From assembly GCA_900540625.1 (NCBI GenBank), contig UQGP01000002.1:79118-143117 (forward strand): a stretch of 64,000 nt of DNA, read 5' to 3'. The position numbers and the translations under genes are program-made. This DNA is from an uncultured Porphyromonadaceae bacterium. Lineage in GTDB: Bacteria; Bacteroidota; Bacteroidia; Bacteroidales; Muribaculaceae. The notes under the pieces were generated by a model. The model saw only the letters and a program-made list of their open reading frames with translations, was not told where the DNA came from and ran no database searches. Shown in pieces: positions 1-8,685 of the stretch; position 1 is the first letter of the stretch; the number at the start of each line of letters is the position of its first letter.

Positions 1-315
1 CAGAAGATGGTAATCGAGGCAGAATATGAGGTCGGCATTTTCAAACAGCGTCTTCACTCGTTTAGGCGAACGAGTCATCGGAACTACGGTCCCAAATCCC
101 GGAATACCGCAGATATTATGATTAGGCTCATCGGGCGTCACCACTGTCACATCTATCTGCTTGGTCCTCAGTATACGTGCCAACGCCAAAGAAGACCCTA
201 TAGCATCACCGTCGGGCGACATGTGACATGTGATAACGATACGGCGCGAGTGATTGACCGCGTCTACAATTCCTGATATAGCTTTTAATTGCTCTAAATC
301 AAATACTTCCGGCAT
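1..315 (-). CDS. DHH-family phosphoesterase (NrnA-like), N-terminal part only
   Basis: The gene reads leftward off the window, so only the first 105 codons are visible. The protein begins MPEVFDLEQLKAISGIVD and carries CHMSPDGDAIGSSLAL near residue 30. This matches motif I of DHH phosphoesterases (usually HxNPDGDAxGS), here with Ser in place of Asn. The family includes NrnA, which degrades nanoRNA and dephosphorylates pAp, and archaeal or RecJ-like exonucleases. The spacing of the motif from the N-terminus fits the NrnA type. The catalytic DHH motif lies outside the window, so the exact subtype is inference. A -7-like TATCTTTG lies about 42 bp upstream of the ATG. Confidence 0.75.
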   Translation of the reverse strand, partial: MPEVFDLEQLKAISGIVDAVNHSRRIVITCHMSPDGDAIGSSLALARILRTKQIDVTVVTPDEPNHNICGIPGFGTVVPMTRSPKRVKTLFENADLIFCLDYHLL

Positions 316-356
316 ATAAGTATTGGCCTTATCGTTGAACTGATAAATTCATTATG

Positions 357-364
357 CAAAGATA
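357..364 (-). promoter_or_regulatory. Bacteroidetes -7 promoter motif upstream of DHH phosphoesterase
   Basis: Read on the minus strand this is TATCTTTG, a full match to TAnnTTTG. It sits about 42 bp before the start codon at 315. I see no clear TTTG -33 element at the expected spacing. Confidence 0.45.
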
Positions 365-488
365 ATCATTATAACGGATACGCACACATCTTCGGCCGTC
401 GTTTTTTTGATTTTTCACATTGCGAAAAAAACAAGGGTAGTCCAAGCGGAGCAAACACGCTTTGGCCGAACAAATGCAAATACTAAAA

Positions 489-531
489 ACGCCGAAGCCC
501 TGAAAGCGTGTATTCTTTCGGGGCTTCGGTA
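489..531 (-). terminator. Terminator of the nqr operon
   Basis: A 15-bp stem (492-506 with 515-529, one G-U pair) and an 8-nt loop lie just downstream of the nqrF stop. On the minus strand the stem is followed by a T-run (CGTTTTTAG). T-rich sequence on the other side, at 530-544, means it could work in both directions. Confidence 0.85.
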
Positions 532-542
532 TTTCTATTTTT

Positions 543-1847
543 TTATCCGAAATTATCAAAGTGTATGCTTTCCGGATCAACGCCGAGGCTATCAAGCAGT
601 GATACCACAGCCTTACTCATCGGGCCGGGGCCGCACATGTAGTATTCGATGTCTTCCGGCGCGGGATGGTCCTTGAGGTAGGTGTCGTACATTACCTGAT
701 GCACAAAACCGGCAGTATACTTGACGCCGGCGGCATCAGCTGCCGGGTCGGGGCGATCCAAAGCAAGGTGGAACTTGAAGTTGGAGAAGTCTTTCTCAAG
801 TTGCAGGAAGTCTTCGAGATAGAACACCTCGTTGAGTGCGCGTGCTCCGTAGAAGAAGTTCATAACTCGGTCGGTGGTATGCAGCGTGCGCGTCATGTGC
901 ATTATTTGTGCACGCAGAGGCGCCATTCCGGCACCACCGCCCACCCACATCATCTCGGCTTTGCTGTCAAAGTTGGGGAAGAAGTCGCCGTAGGGGCCGC
1001 TCATAAGCACCTTATCCCCGGGCTTGAGCGTGAAGATATAGGATGACGCTATACCGGGCGAAACGTTCTGAAATCCGACCTGTGGTTTGGGCTTGAACGG
1101 CGGAGTGGCAATACGGACGGTCAACATTATGCGGTCACCCTCGGCCGGATAGTTGGCCATGGAATAGGCACGTATGGTGGGCGTATCGTTATGGCATTTG
1201 AGACCGAAGAGTCCGAAGCGTTCCCACGCAGGCAGGTACTCGTCGCCTATGAGGCTCTTGTCTATATCTTTGTCATAATCCATACTATATGCCGGGATTT
1301 TTATCTGGGCATACGAGCCGGGGATAAAGTCCATATGTTCGCCCTCGGGAAGACTGACAATAAATTCCTTGATAAATGTGGCCACGTTGCGGTTGGAGAC
1401 AACGGTACATTCCCATTCCTTGACGCTGAGGACGCTGGCCGGAACTTGGATGGCAAGGTCGTCTTTGACCTTAACCTGACATCCGAGACGCCAGCCCTCC
1501 TTCTGCTGTCGCCGACTGAAGTGTACGACCTCGGTAGGCAGAATGTCTCCCCCACCCTCAGTGACACGCACACGACACTGGCCGCAGCTGCCTTTGCCAC
1601 CGCAAGCACTGGGTAGGAATATATGCTTGTCGGCAAGGGCTGACAACAGCGAGACACCACTCTGCACGGTCTCCTTGCGCTCGCCGTTGTTGATATCCAC
1701 GGTGACTTTTCCTGTCTTGACCATGTATTTTTTGGCAACCAGTAGTACGGCCACCAATAGCAGCGTTATCAGTAGAAATACGGCGACTGTGACGAGTATC
1801 GTCTGCATTGTCGGGGATATTATTACCTGTAATGGCAGTATGTTCAT
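543..1847 (-). CDS. nqrF: Na+-transporting NADH:quinone oxidoreductase subunit F
   Basis: This is the NADH-oxidising subunit of the sodium-pumping respiratory complex. It passes electrons from NADH through FAD and a [2Fe-2S] cluster into the membrane subunits. An N-terminal membrane anchor (about residues 15-40) precedes a plant-type ferredoxin domain with cluster cysteines C82, C88, C91 and C123. Next come a flavin-binding motif (RAYSMANYP) and NAD-binding motifs (GGGAGMAPLR and YMCGPGPM). It is last in the nqrABCDEF operon, 7 nt after nqrE. The second Met (codon 14, at 1808) matches the usual NqrF N-terminus better, so the true protein may be 13 residues shorter. Full length for the family. 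Confidence 0.97.
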   Translation of the reverse strand: MNILPLQVIISPTMQTILVTVAVFLLITLLLVAVLLVAKKYMVKTGKVTVDINNGERKETVQSGVSLLSALADKHIFLPSACGGKGSCGQCRVRVTEGGGDILPTEVVHFSRRQQKEGWRLGCQVKVKDDLAIQVPASVLSVKEWECTVVSNRNVATFIKEFIVSLPEGEHMDFIPGSYAQIKIPAYSMDYDKDIDKSLIGDEYLPAWERFGLFGLKCHNDTPTIRAYSMANYPAEGDRIMLTVRIATPPFKPKPQVGFQNVSPGIASSYIFTLKPGDKVLMSGPYGDFFPNFDSKAEMMWVGGGAGMAPLRAQIMHMTRTLHTTDRVMNFFYGARALNEVFYLEDFLQLEKDFSNFKFHLALDRPDPAADAAGVKYTAGFVHQVMYDTYLKDHPAPEDIEYYMCGPGPMSKAVVSLLDSLGVDPESIHFDNFG

Positions 1848-1854
1848 AGCTATG

Positions 1855-2472
1855 TCAAATTTTGATGCCGAGGAAGCTCATGAAGGCCACTCCCATCAAG
1901 GCTGTAATGATAAATGCAATGCCGACACCGCGCAAAGGCGCCGGAATGTTGTTGTGGTGAGCCAGGCGCTCACGGATGGCAGCAATGCCGCATATGGCTA
2001 CAAGCCAGCCAAGGCCCCAACCGAGACCGGCGCATAGTGCCATGCCCGTGTCCACGTAGTCGCGCTGCTCCATAAACAGGGACCCGCCGAGTATGGCGCA
2101 ATTGACGGCTATCAGCGGCAGGAAGATGCCAAGCGAGTTGTACAGCGCCGGAGTATATTTCTCCACAGCCATCTCGACAAGTTGGGTGATGGAGGCTATC
2201 ACGGCGATGAACATTATCAGCGACAAAAAGCTCAGGTCTACATCTGCATACTCCGGGCCAAGCCAAGCCAAAGCTCCGGCCTTGAGGACGTACGTCTCAA
2301 GAAGATAATTGACAGGCAGAGTGACCGCCAGCATAAAGGTTACGGCAATGCCCAGTCCGAAGGCGGTCTTAACATTTTTGCTCACCACAAGAAAGGAGCA
2401 CATGCCAAGGAAATAGGCAAATATCATATTGTCGATAAATATCGACCGTATAAACAGATTGAAATTTTCCAT
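1855..2472 (-). CDS. nqrE: Na+-transporting NADH:quinone oxidoreductase subunit E
   Basis: This 205-residue integral membrane protein has six predicted hydrophobic helices and starts MENFNLFIRSIFIDNMIFAYFLG. The early segment IFAYFLGMCSFL contains the conserved Cys that, with NqrD, is known to hold the intramembrane iron centre. NqrE and NqrD are homologous, inverted-topology subunits that form part of the electron and Na+ path. It lies between nqrD (26-bp gap) and nqrF. Length and order match the canonical operon. Confidence 0.96.
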   Translation of the reverse strand: MENFNLFIRSIFIDNMIFAYFLGMCSFLVVSKNVKTAFGLGIAVTFMLAVTLPVNYLLETYVLKAGALAWLGPEYADVDLSFLSLIMFIAVIASITQLVEMAVEKYTPALYNSLGIFLPLIAVNCAILGGSLFMEQRDYVDTGMALCAGLGWGLGWLVAICGIAAIRERLAHHNNIPAPLRGVGIAFIITALMGVAFMSFLGIKI

Positions 2473-2498
2473 TGTGTTCTCAGTGTGAGTGTTTTATT

Positions 2499-3122
2499 TC
2501 AGGATTCCTGCAAGTCTTTATTGCGGCTGCGGTGTATCCAAATGATTACGGCTACCAATATCAACGCCATCGGCGGCAGAATCATCAAGCCGTTGTTTAC
2601 ATATCCATGGTCGTAGCACCACTGAGGCACTACCTGCACGCCAAAGAGGGTGCCGCTACCGAGTAACTCGCGGAAAAAGCCCACTATGGCGAGGATGATG
2701 GCATAGCCTATGCCGTTGCCTACACCGTCAAGGAACGACGGCCACGGACCGTTGCCCATGGCAAAGGCTTCGAGGCGTCCCATAAGTATGCAGTTGGTGA
2801 TTATCAGTCCTATAAATACCGAAAGTTGACGACTGACATCGTATTCATAAGCCACAAGGAATTGGTTGACTACAATGACAAGGGCCGCCACCACTACCAA
2901 TTGGACGATGATGCGAATATTGGTGGGTATTGTATTACGTATCAGTGATATTATGACATTGCTGAATGCAAGCACGACTATCACTGACAGTCCCATGACT
3001 ATCGCCGGTTCGAGCTTAGCGGTCACGGCCAGTGTCGAGCAAATGCCCAACACCTGAACTATTACGGGGTTGTTCTTGGAGAAAGGATTGAAGAATATCG
3101 CTTTATAATCTGTCTTAGGCAT
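2499..3122 (-). CDS. nqrD: Na+-transporting NADH:quinone oxidoreductase subunit D
   Basis: This 207-residue polytopic membrane protein partners NqrE. The early segment VIVQVLGICSTLAVT holds the conserved Cys of the membrane iron centre. A second conserved region, ITNCILMGRLEAFA, matches the RnfE/NqrD family signature with its second Cys. NqrD and NqrE together carry electrons across the membrane between the NqrF [2Fe-2S] cluster and the NqrC FMN. The gene starts 8 bp after nqrC ends, indicating co-transcription. Confidence 0.96.
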   Translation of the reverse strand: MPKTDYKAIFFNPFSKNNPVIVQVLGICSTLAVTAKLEPAIVMGLSVIVVLAFSNVIISLIRNTIPTNIRIIVQLVVVAALVIVVNQFLVAYEYDVSRQLSVFIGLIITNCILMGRLEAFAMGNGPWPSFLDGVGNGIGYAIILAIVGFFRELLGSGTLFGVQVVPQWCYDHGYVNNGLMILPPMALILVAVIIWIHRSRNKDLQES

Positions 3123-3130
3123 AGCTTCTG

Positions 3131-3838
3131 TTATTTGTCACGTAGCGATTCTAAGTAAACTTTGTAGGGACGCAGACAGTCGTCAAGCATCGCCGAGACG
3201 CCCTTGCTGGTGATTGTACCGCCCGAAACGGCGTCTACATAATCGGCTCCGCCGGTAGGCTTGCGCCCTTTCTTCAGCACTTGTATCGGAGCGAAATTGT
3301 CGCCATGAAACAACTGCTTACCATTGAATTGGGCCGAGAACCACGGCTCTTGTATCTCTGCTCCGAGACCCGGGGTCTCACCCTGATGGCTGAAGTATGC
3401 GCCATATACCGTCGAGCCGTCGGCATCAAGTGCTATGTACCCCCAAATGGGACCCCATAGCCCGGCGCCGTATGCGGGGATGATATATTTGGTCTCACCA
3501 TCGGAGAGCGTACATTCGTATATAGGTAGTTGCCGTTGGGTGGCATCCGCAATTTTGGTCTGCGCAGATACGTCCACGCCGAAGGCATCTGTGCCCACGA
3601 CTTCGCCACGGGTATTGACCACGTACTGCGCCGTAATGTATCGACCGAAGTCTTCTACCACACTATCTTCAGCCGGAGTAATATGCACGGACGCAAGGAT
3701 TTGCTTCATCTTGTCCGCATCGGCATTGCGCTGCTGCAGGGGCTTAAGTACCATGGCGGCCAAGGCCAAGACGGCGCCCACGGCTACGACGATGCAGCTG
3801 ATATATATGACCGTATATGTATTGCTATTTTTATTCAT
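3131..3838 (-). CDS. nqrC: Na+-transporting NADH:quinone oxidoreductase subunit C
   Basis: NqrC holds a covalently bound FMN on the outer face of the membrane. The protein has one N-terminal helix (about residues 8-31), the family motif AGLWGPIWGYIALD, and the flavinylation site VSGGTITS, in which T208 is the expected FMN-linked threonine. I chose the ATG at 3838 (MNKNSNTYTVIYIS). The open frame extends 22 codons further upstream, but that part lies inside nqrB and does not resemble NqrC. The chosen start overlaps the nqrB stop by 8 nt, which suggests translational coupling. The FMN would need an ApbE-type transferase, not present in this window. Confidence 0.95.
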   Translation of the reverse strand: MNKNSNTYTVIYISCIVVAVGAVLALAAMVLKPLQQRNADADKMKQILASVHITPAEDSVVEDFGRYITAQYVVNTRGEVVGTDAFGVDVSAQTKIADATQRQLPIYECTLSDGETKYIIPAYGAGLWGPIWGYIALDADGSTVYGAYFSHQGETPGLGAEIQEPWFSAQFNGKQLFHGDNFAPIQVLKKGRKPTGGADYVDAVSGGTITSKGVSAMLDDCLRPYKVYLESLRDK

Positions 3839-5057
3839 TGCCTTGTAGTGTTTTGTGTGTGATGGAGCGACGACGGCGACGACGGATATTGGCTTGTACC
3901 ACAAAGTAGTCTATCAGAGGCGCAAATGCATTCATCAGCAGTACTGCAAGCATCGCACCCTCAGGATAACCGGCATTGTAAGTACGTATCAACACCGCAA
4001 TTACGCCTATAAGAAATCCGTAGACATACTGGCCTTTACGCGTACGCGCCGCTGTCACCGGGTCGGTAGCCATAAATACGGCTGCAAATGCAAAGCCGCC
4101 GAAGAGCAACTGGTCAACCGGAGACAGATAGGAAGCCGGGTACGTCGGGGTGGCGCACACGTTGGCAAGCCAGCCCATAGCCAAACCGCCAAGCGCCACA
4201 CTGAGCATAATGCGCCACGAGGCCACACGTGTCAGCAGCAACACCGCCGCACCTATAAGGATGCACAGCACCGAGGTCTCGCCGAAGCTGCCGGGTATAA
4301 GGCCGAGAAAGGCATCCCATGAGGATATGGGCGCACCGTTTACGCCTTGCAAGGCAAAATCGCTGCCGGTAGCCGAGGCTATCTGTCCCAGAGGTGTGGC
4401 ACAACTGAAGCCATCTGCAAGAGCTTCACCCACACCGAGCATCGACCCGTGCGACACAAAGACGCTGTCGCCGGACATCTGTGCCGGATAGGCAAAGAAC
4501 AGGAAAGCTCGCGCCACCAATGCTACGTTGAAGATATTGTAACCCGTGCCGCCAAAGACTTCCTTGGCAAAAATCACGGCAAAGGCCGTGGCCACGGCCA
4601 CCATCCATACGGGTGTGCCTACGGGCAAAATCAGCGGAATCATCAACCCGGTCACAAGGAAGCCTTCTTGAATCTCCTCGCCTCGCCATTGAGCAAAGGC
4701 AAATTCGATACCCAAGCCTACAGCGTAAGTCACAACCACGCAGGGAAGTATAGCCAAGAAACCGTAGAGCATCATTTCCGGAAACGGGAACGATGTCGCT
4801 CCGGCGGCCAGCCAATGCTGATAACCGGTATTGTACATTCCGAAAAAGAAACACGGCAGCAACGCGACAATCACTATGGTCATTATTCGCTTGCTGTCAA
4901 GGGCATCGTGTATCTGCGCACCACGTGCTGCCGCCGTCTGTCGCGGCGTGAACAGGAAGGTGTCCATGCCCTCATATACCGAGCGGAAAGCGTGCAGGCG
5001 TCCACCCTCTTCGAAGGTCGGACGGATACGCTCCATAAATCTTTTCAATGCTTTCAT
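3831..5057 (-). CDS. nqrB: Na+-transporting NADH:quinone oxidoreductase subunit B
   Basis: This is the large 408-residue membrane subunit that binds riboflavin and a covalent FMN and takes part in quinone reduction and Na+ translocation. About ten hydrophobic segments follow an amphipathic N-terminus (MKALKRFMERIRPTFEEGG). The covalent FMN site is DGFSCATPLGQ, with T221 as the attachment residue. In many NqrB proteins this motif is SGAT; here it is SCAT. The gene lies 38 bp after nqrA and overlaps nqrC by 8 nt. Confidence 0.96.
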   Translation of the reverse strand: MKALKRFMERIRPTFEEGGRLHAFRSVYEGMDTFLFTPRQTAAARGAQIHDALDSKRIMTIVIVALLPCFFFGMYNTGYQHWLAAGATSFPFPEMMLYGFLAILPCVVVTYAVGLGIEFAFAQWRGEEIQEGFLVTGLMIPLILPVGTPVWMVAVATAFAVIFAKEVFGGTGYNIFNVALVARAFLFFAYPAQMSGDSVFVSHGSMLGVGEALADGFSCATPLGQIASATGSDFALQGVNGAPISSWDAFLGLIPGSFGETSVLCILIGAAVLLLTRVASWRIMLSVALGGLAMGWLANVCATPTYPASYLSPVDQLLFGGFAFAAVFMATDPVTAARTRKGQYVYGFLIGVIAVLIRTYNAGYPEGAMLAVLLMNAFAPLIDYFVVQANIRRRRRRSITHKTLQGNE

Positions 5058-5095
5058 TATAGTGTCAGCTGTTTCTTTACATTATATATTTGACG

Positions 5096-6430
5096 TCACA
5101 CCTCGCGGCGCATGTAGTCGAGACCGTCACGTACTATCTGCTGCAACGGCTCTTTGGACGAGTCCAGACATTCGGCCAATGCGAAGTCCTCGGGCGCCAC
5201 CTCGTATATACCCAGATTTTCCATCGCGTCAATGTCGCGAGCGTTAATGGCCTTAATCAGATATTCGCCCAGAATATCCATAGGCAACACGCGATCTATC
5301 TCGCCGGACATAATCATAGCACGTCGCCCGCCGAGAATACGAGCATCCGGATCGAAAAGGCGGCGTCCGCACAATCGTCCGGGGAAAGACGTACTGACAC
5401 TCATCTTACGCGGCGACAGCGAAGCCCAGCCCATGAATTCGTCTACATCATCTCCCTCGGGAATGACGGTAATCTGACGGTAGGGATAATGCAGGTATCC
5501 GTCGACGGCATCTGTTTTGATGCCAGTCAAGACATTGCCGCTGATGACACGTTGGTGATGGTCGGCTTCGGCAAGTCGGCCTTCCAGTACCGGAGCGACG
5601 GCAGCACCCACTATCGTGCGCAGCATCTGCGGATGCTTAACCTCGGCTCCGGCCAAGGCAACGACAGCTGTGAAGTCAACCTTACCCGTGCGATAAAGCG
5701 TGCCTATTCGGCGCAGTATATCCGCCGAGAGCGTCCAAATGGTTTCACCCTTGTTTACGGGCGCGATATTGGCGGCAAGGACACCGCAAAGGCCGGCGGG
5801 ATGAGGCCCGCGCACGTCCACCATTACGGCTCCGGCAATATCGCCGAGCATCCCGGCACGACGTCCTATATATATATGTCCGTCGGTGAGATGGGAGAGC
5901 ACCTCCACGCCCGTGGCCATATCAGCCGTATCGGTTTCGCTATAAACCCTTTGCGGCTCCAAAGGTGCCGAATCTACAGCCGAGACAAATATATCGCGAG
6001 CACGCACTTGCGGCGAAGGTACGATGTCGTAGGGACGCTGACGCATCCACGCCCATAGTCCGCTGCGGCACAGCGTAGCCGCGATTTCGGCAGGCTCGCG
6101 CGACGAGACGTCAAAGGTCTCCGAGTCGGCGGTGTCGGCCGCGTCAACAACGACGCGCTCGATTTTGCGTCGGGCACCGCGCTCTACATCTCGTACCACC
6201 CCGGCCACAGGCGATACAAGCACAACTTGCGGATTATACTTATCATATAATATCGGAGTGCCGGCTTTGACCGTATCCCCGGCATTAACCGCAGCCTTCG
6301 GTACAAAGCCCGGAAAGTCATCCGGGATTACCGCAACCGAGTACACGCCGGACACCTCGGACACCGTTGCGACATCGGTCACGGCGCCGGCCAGGCGTAG
6401 GTCTGTTCCTCGTTTGATTTTTAATTCCAT
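5096..6430 (-). CDS. nqrA: Na+-transporting NADH:quinone oxidoreductase subunit A
   Basis: This 444-residue soluble subunit lies on the cytoplasmic side and contributes to the quinone-binding part of the complex. I start it at 6430, where MELKIKRGTDLRLAG matches the conserved NqrA N-terminus. An AGAG ribosome-binding-like sequence lies a few bases upstream. The open frame runs 39 codons further, but those residues are unrelated to the family and overlap the probable promoter and leader. First gene of the operon. No membrane segments, as expected. Confidence 0.95.
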   Translation of the reverse strand: MELKIKRGTDLRLAGAVTDVATVSEVSGVYSVAVIPDDFPGFVPKAAVNAGDTVKAGTPILYDKYNPQVVLVSPVAGVVRDVERGARRKIERVVVDAADTADSETFDVSSREPAEIAATLCRSGLWAWMRQRPYDIVPSPQVRARDIFVSAVDSAPLEPQRVYSETDTADMATGVEVLSHLTDGHIYIGRRAGMLGDIAGAVMVDVRGPHPAGLCGVLAANIAPVNKGETIWTLSADILRRIGTLYRTGKVDFTAVVALAGAEVKHPQMLRTIVGAAVAPVLEGRLAEADHHQRVISGNVLTGIKTDAVDGYLHYPYRQITVIPEGDDVDEFMGWASLSPRKMSVSTSFPGRLCGRRLFDPDARILGGRRAMIMSGEIDRVLPMDILGEYLIKAINARDIDAMENLGIYEVAPEDFALAECLDSSKEPLQQIVRDGLDYMRREV

Positions 6431-6448
6431 TTTTTCTCTAAATACATT

Positions 6449-6487
6449 AAAAAGCCGGGCTTGCATCGAGAGCCCTGTTTTGATGCA
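6449..6487 (-). promoter_or_regulatory. Possible attenuator-like alternative hairpins in the nqr leader
   Basis: In the transcribed nqrA leader, GGGCT (71-75 of the 6400s) can pair with AGCCC (6457-6461), followed by GGC and five U's, like a short terminator. Overlapping this, TGCATC (6482-6487) can pair with GATGCA (6462-6467), which lies in the loop of the first hairpin. The two structures exclude each other. The terminator stem is only 5 bp, so this is a tentative reading. Confidence 0.3.
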
Positions 6488-6533
6488 GCAGCACCGATTG
6501 CCGGAGAGGTGGCACCGCCGCATAAAATGCAGA

Positions 6534-6564
6534 CAAAAGTACACCATTTATTTGGATTATTAAA
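6534..6564 (-). promoter_or_regulatory. Promoter of the nqr operon
   Basis: On the minus strand the -7 element is TACTTTTG (6534-6541), a full match to TAnnTTTG. A TTTA at 6561-6564 lies 19 bp upstream, where TTTG is expected. It would give a leader of about 100 nt before nqrA. Confidence 0.55.
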
Positions 6565-6710
6565 CATTTTTTCAGAATTGGCGCGTTAAAAAATCCTATG
6601 AAGGCAAATTGCGCACGACAAACGGCATTTGCATATTTCAAAAGGCAATAAAAACAGCCGATATACCGTTGTGCAAATAAGCAGAACAACGAATTTTCAC
6701 CGCAAAATGT

Positions 6711-6741
6711 TTTGCCAATCCGAAACAAACCATTAATTTTG
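6711..6741 (+). promoter_or_regulatory. Promoter of the exbB-exbD-exbD-tonB operon
   Basis: TTTG at 6711-6714 and TAATTTTG at 6734-6741 are separated by 19 bp. This is an exact fit to the Bacteroidetes -33/-7 promoter consensus. It leaves a leader of roughly 190 nt before exbB. The 6431-6941 gap otherwise holds only the divergent nqr promoter and leader. Confidence 0.7.
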
Positions 6742-6941
6742 CGAGGTTAATATACTTTTCAGAGAGGCATTGTCGGACATCCGGCACTGCCGTATAAAGT
6801 CTAACACACACTGTATCACACACAAAACTGCACATAGCGACTATATACAATCCAAGGCGGAAAAACATATCTTTCGTCAAAGAACAAACTAAAAATACAT
6901 CCAACACCAAAACATTCTAAAAACTTTCATCCAAAAAAATT

Positions 6942-7790
6942 ATGGAAACTCAAAAGCCCAACGTTGCAGCTCCCGTTAAACCCGCTGCAAAGCCCGCTGC
7001 GAAAAAAGATTCGCAAAAAGCTAATGTCCCCGGCATCAAGAATGCCTTCTGGGTGATCATCGCCTGCTTCATCGTAGCCGTATGCCTCTTCATCTTCTGG
7101 TTCGGCAACGATATGCACTTCGACGAAGACGGTCATCCCCTGGATCTCTGGGGTACCGTATACAAAGGCGGTTTCATCGTGCCTCTGCTGCAGACCCTCT
7201 TCCTTACCGTGATCGTTATCTCCGTTGAACGTGCTATCGCCCTCAGCGCAGCCAAGGGTAAAGGCAGCGTCGACAAATTCGTCGCTAACGTTAAGAAATG
7301 CCTCGCTAAGAAAGACATCGCCGCTGCAAAGGAACTCTGCAAAAAGCAGAAAGGTTCTGTTGCCGCTGTCGTTAACGCCGCTCTCGTAAGCTACGAGGAA
7401 ATGGACAAGAACACCGAACTCACCAAAGAGCAGAAAGTGCTGACCATCCAGAAAGCCCTCGAAGAAGCTACCGCTCTGGAAATGCCTTCGCTGACCCAGA
7501 ACCTCCCCATCGTCGCAACCATGACCACTCTCGGTACTCTTATCGGTCTTCTCGGTACCGTGCTCGGTATGATCAAGTCCTTCCAGGCTCTTGCTCAATC
7601 CGGTGCTCCTGACTCCACCGAACTCTCCACCGGTATCTCCGAGGCCCTTATCAACACCGCCTTCGGTATCGCAACCGGTGCATGCGCCGTTATCTCCTAC
7701 AACTTCTTCACCAACAAGATCGATAACCTCACCTACGCCATCGACGAAATCGGCTTCTCGATTGTTCAAACATTCCAGACCACTCACTAA
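6942..7790 (+). CDS. exbB: MotA/TolQ/ExbB proton channel family protein
   Basis: ExbB forms the inner-membrane proton channel that, with ExbD and TonB, energises outer-membrane TonB-dependent transporters. The 282-residue protein has an Ala/Pro/Lys-rich cytoplasmic N-terminus and a first helix near residues 30-50. A second helix lies near 75-95. A long cytoplasmic stretch follows, then the two C-terminal helices of the family (TMTTLGTLIGLLGTVLGMI and ISEALINTAFGIATGACAV). The gene heads a four-gene operon with two exbD genes and tonB. Codon use is strongly biased to C-ending codons, which suggests high expression. Confidence 0.95.
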   Translation: METQKPNVAAPVKPAAKPAAKKDSQKANVPGIKNAFWVIIACFIVAVCLFIFWFGNDMHFDEDGHPLDLWGTVYKGGFIVPLLQTLFLTVIVISVERAIALSAAKGKGSVDKFVANVKKCLAKKDIAAAKELCKKQKGSVAAVVNAALVSYEEMDKNTELTKEQKVLTIQKALEEATALEMPSLTQNLPIVATMTTLGTLIGLLGTVLGMIKSFQALAQSGAPDSTELSTGISEALINTAFGIATGACAVISYNFFTNKIDNLTYAIDEIGFSIVQTFQTTH

Positions 7791-7848
7791 TCCCCTGTTT
7801 GCTTAACAAGGCAGTTAATAACACTAACACCACTAAAACTAAGTAAAT

Positions 7849-8664
7849 ATGGGAAAAGTAAAAATTAAAAGAAAGAGCACGCTCATCGACATGACCGCGA
7901 TGAGTGACGTGACCGTTCTTTTGCTTACTTTCTTCATGTTGACATCTACCTTCTTGCAAAAAGAACCGACAATAGTATACACTCCCTCGTCCGTATCCGA
8001 AGAGAAGGTACCCGTAAAGGACTTGGTGACCATCCTGGTCTCCAGCGAAGACAAGTCGGGCAAATTGGCTGACCCCACCCAGGTCGAAGGCAAGATTTTC
8101 CTCTCCTTCGCCGGTGACTCCGTCATTCCCAGCGAAACTCTCCGCGAGAAAGTCCTGTTATACGCAGTAGATAAGTACAACAAGCTTCACCCCAAGAACA
8201 CAGTCACGCTCAATGCCGATCAAGTAAACGCGTTCAAGAAAACAAACATGCTAGGCGTCCCCTTCCAAGCACTTCCCCAAGTGCTGTCCATGGAGACCTC
8301 AAAGCGTGATAAATTCTTGGGCGAACTCACCAACCCCAACGTCGGCATACCCATCAATGGCAACAAGGACAAGAACGGCGCCCTCAACGAATTCCAAATC
8401 TGGATGTGGGCGTTGGCCAACGTAGCTCAAGACGGCCGTAACGACAAAATCGGCCAGCTTGATGCCGAAGGCAAAAACGGCGCCGAAGCCGTCCGCGATG
8501 CCGATATCCTTTATAATTCAGTGTTCCAAGGCCGTGCCATATCCGTCAAGGCGGATAAAGACACCCCCTTCACGACCATTCACCGCGTTTTCGACAACCT
8601 TCAGACAATGGGTCTCAATAAGTTCACCCTTATGACAGCACTCAAGTCCGAATCTGCCGAATAA
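7849..8664 (+). CDS. exbD: ExbD/TolR-family biopolymer transport protein (first copy)
   Basis: ExbD couples proton flow through ExbB to TonB. A short cytoplasmic tail leads into one transmembrane helix containing DMTAMSDVTVLLLTFFML. D20 is in the position of the essential protonatable Asp of ExbD/TolR. At 271 residues it is nearly twice the classical ExbD length. The extra periplasmic part (about residues 45-271) is typical of Bacteroidetes ExbD proteins. The helix segment MSDVTVLLLTFFMLTSTFL differs from that of the next gene, so the two copies are likely non-identical partners in one complex. Confidence 0.92.
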   Translation: MGKVKIKRKSTLIDMTAMSDVTVLLLTFFMLTSTFLQKEPTIVYTPSSVSEEKVPVKDLVTILVSSEDKSGKLADPTQVEGKIFLSFAGDSVIPSETLREKVLLYAVDKYNKLHPKNTVTLNADQVNAFKKTNMLGVPFQALPQVLSMETSKRDKFLGELTNPNVGIPINGNKDKNGALNEFQIWMWALANVAQDGRNDKIGQLDAEGKNGAEAVRDADILYNSVFQGRAISVKADKDTPFTTIHRVFDNLQTMGLNKFTLMTALKSESAE

Positions 8665-8685
8665 CCATAAAAGTAAAGAACAACA

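Noticed and set aside
3839..3904. Longer NqrC starting at 3904
   Set aside because: The additional residues fall inside nqrB and do not resemble NqrC; the ATG at 3838 gives the standard N-terminus.
4150..5247. Plus-strand frames opposite nqrB and nqrA
   Set aside because: They run antisense to complete NQR subunits and carry no motif.
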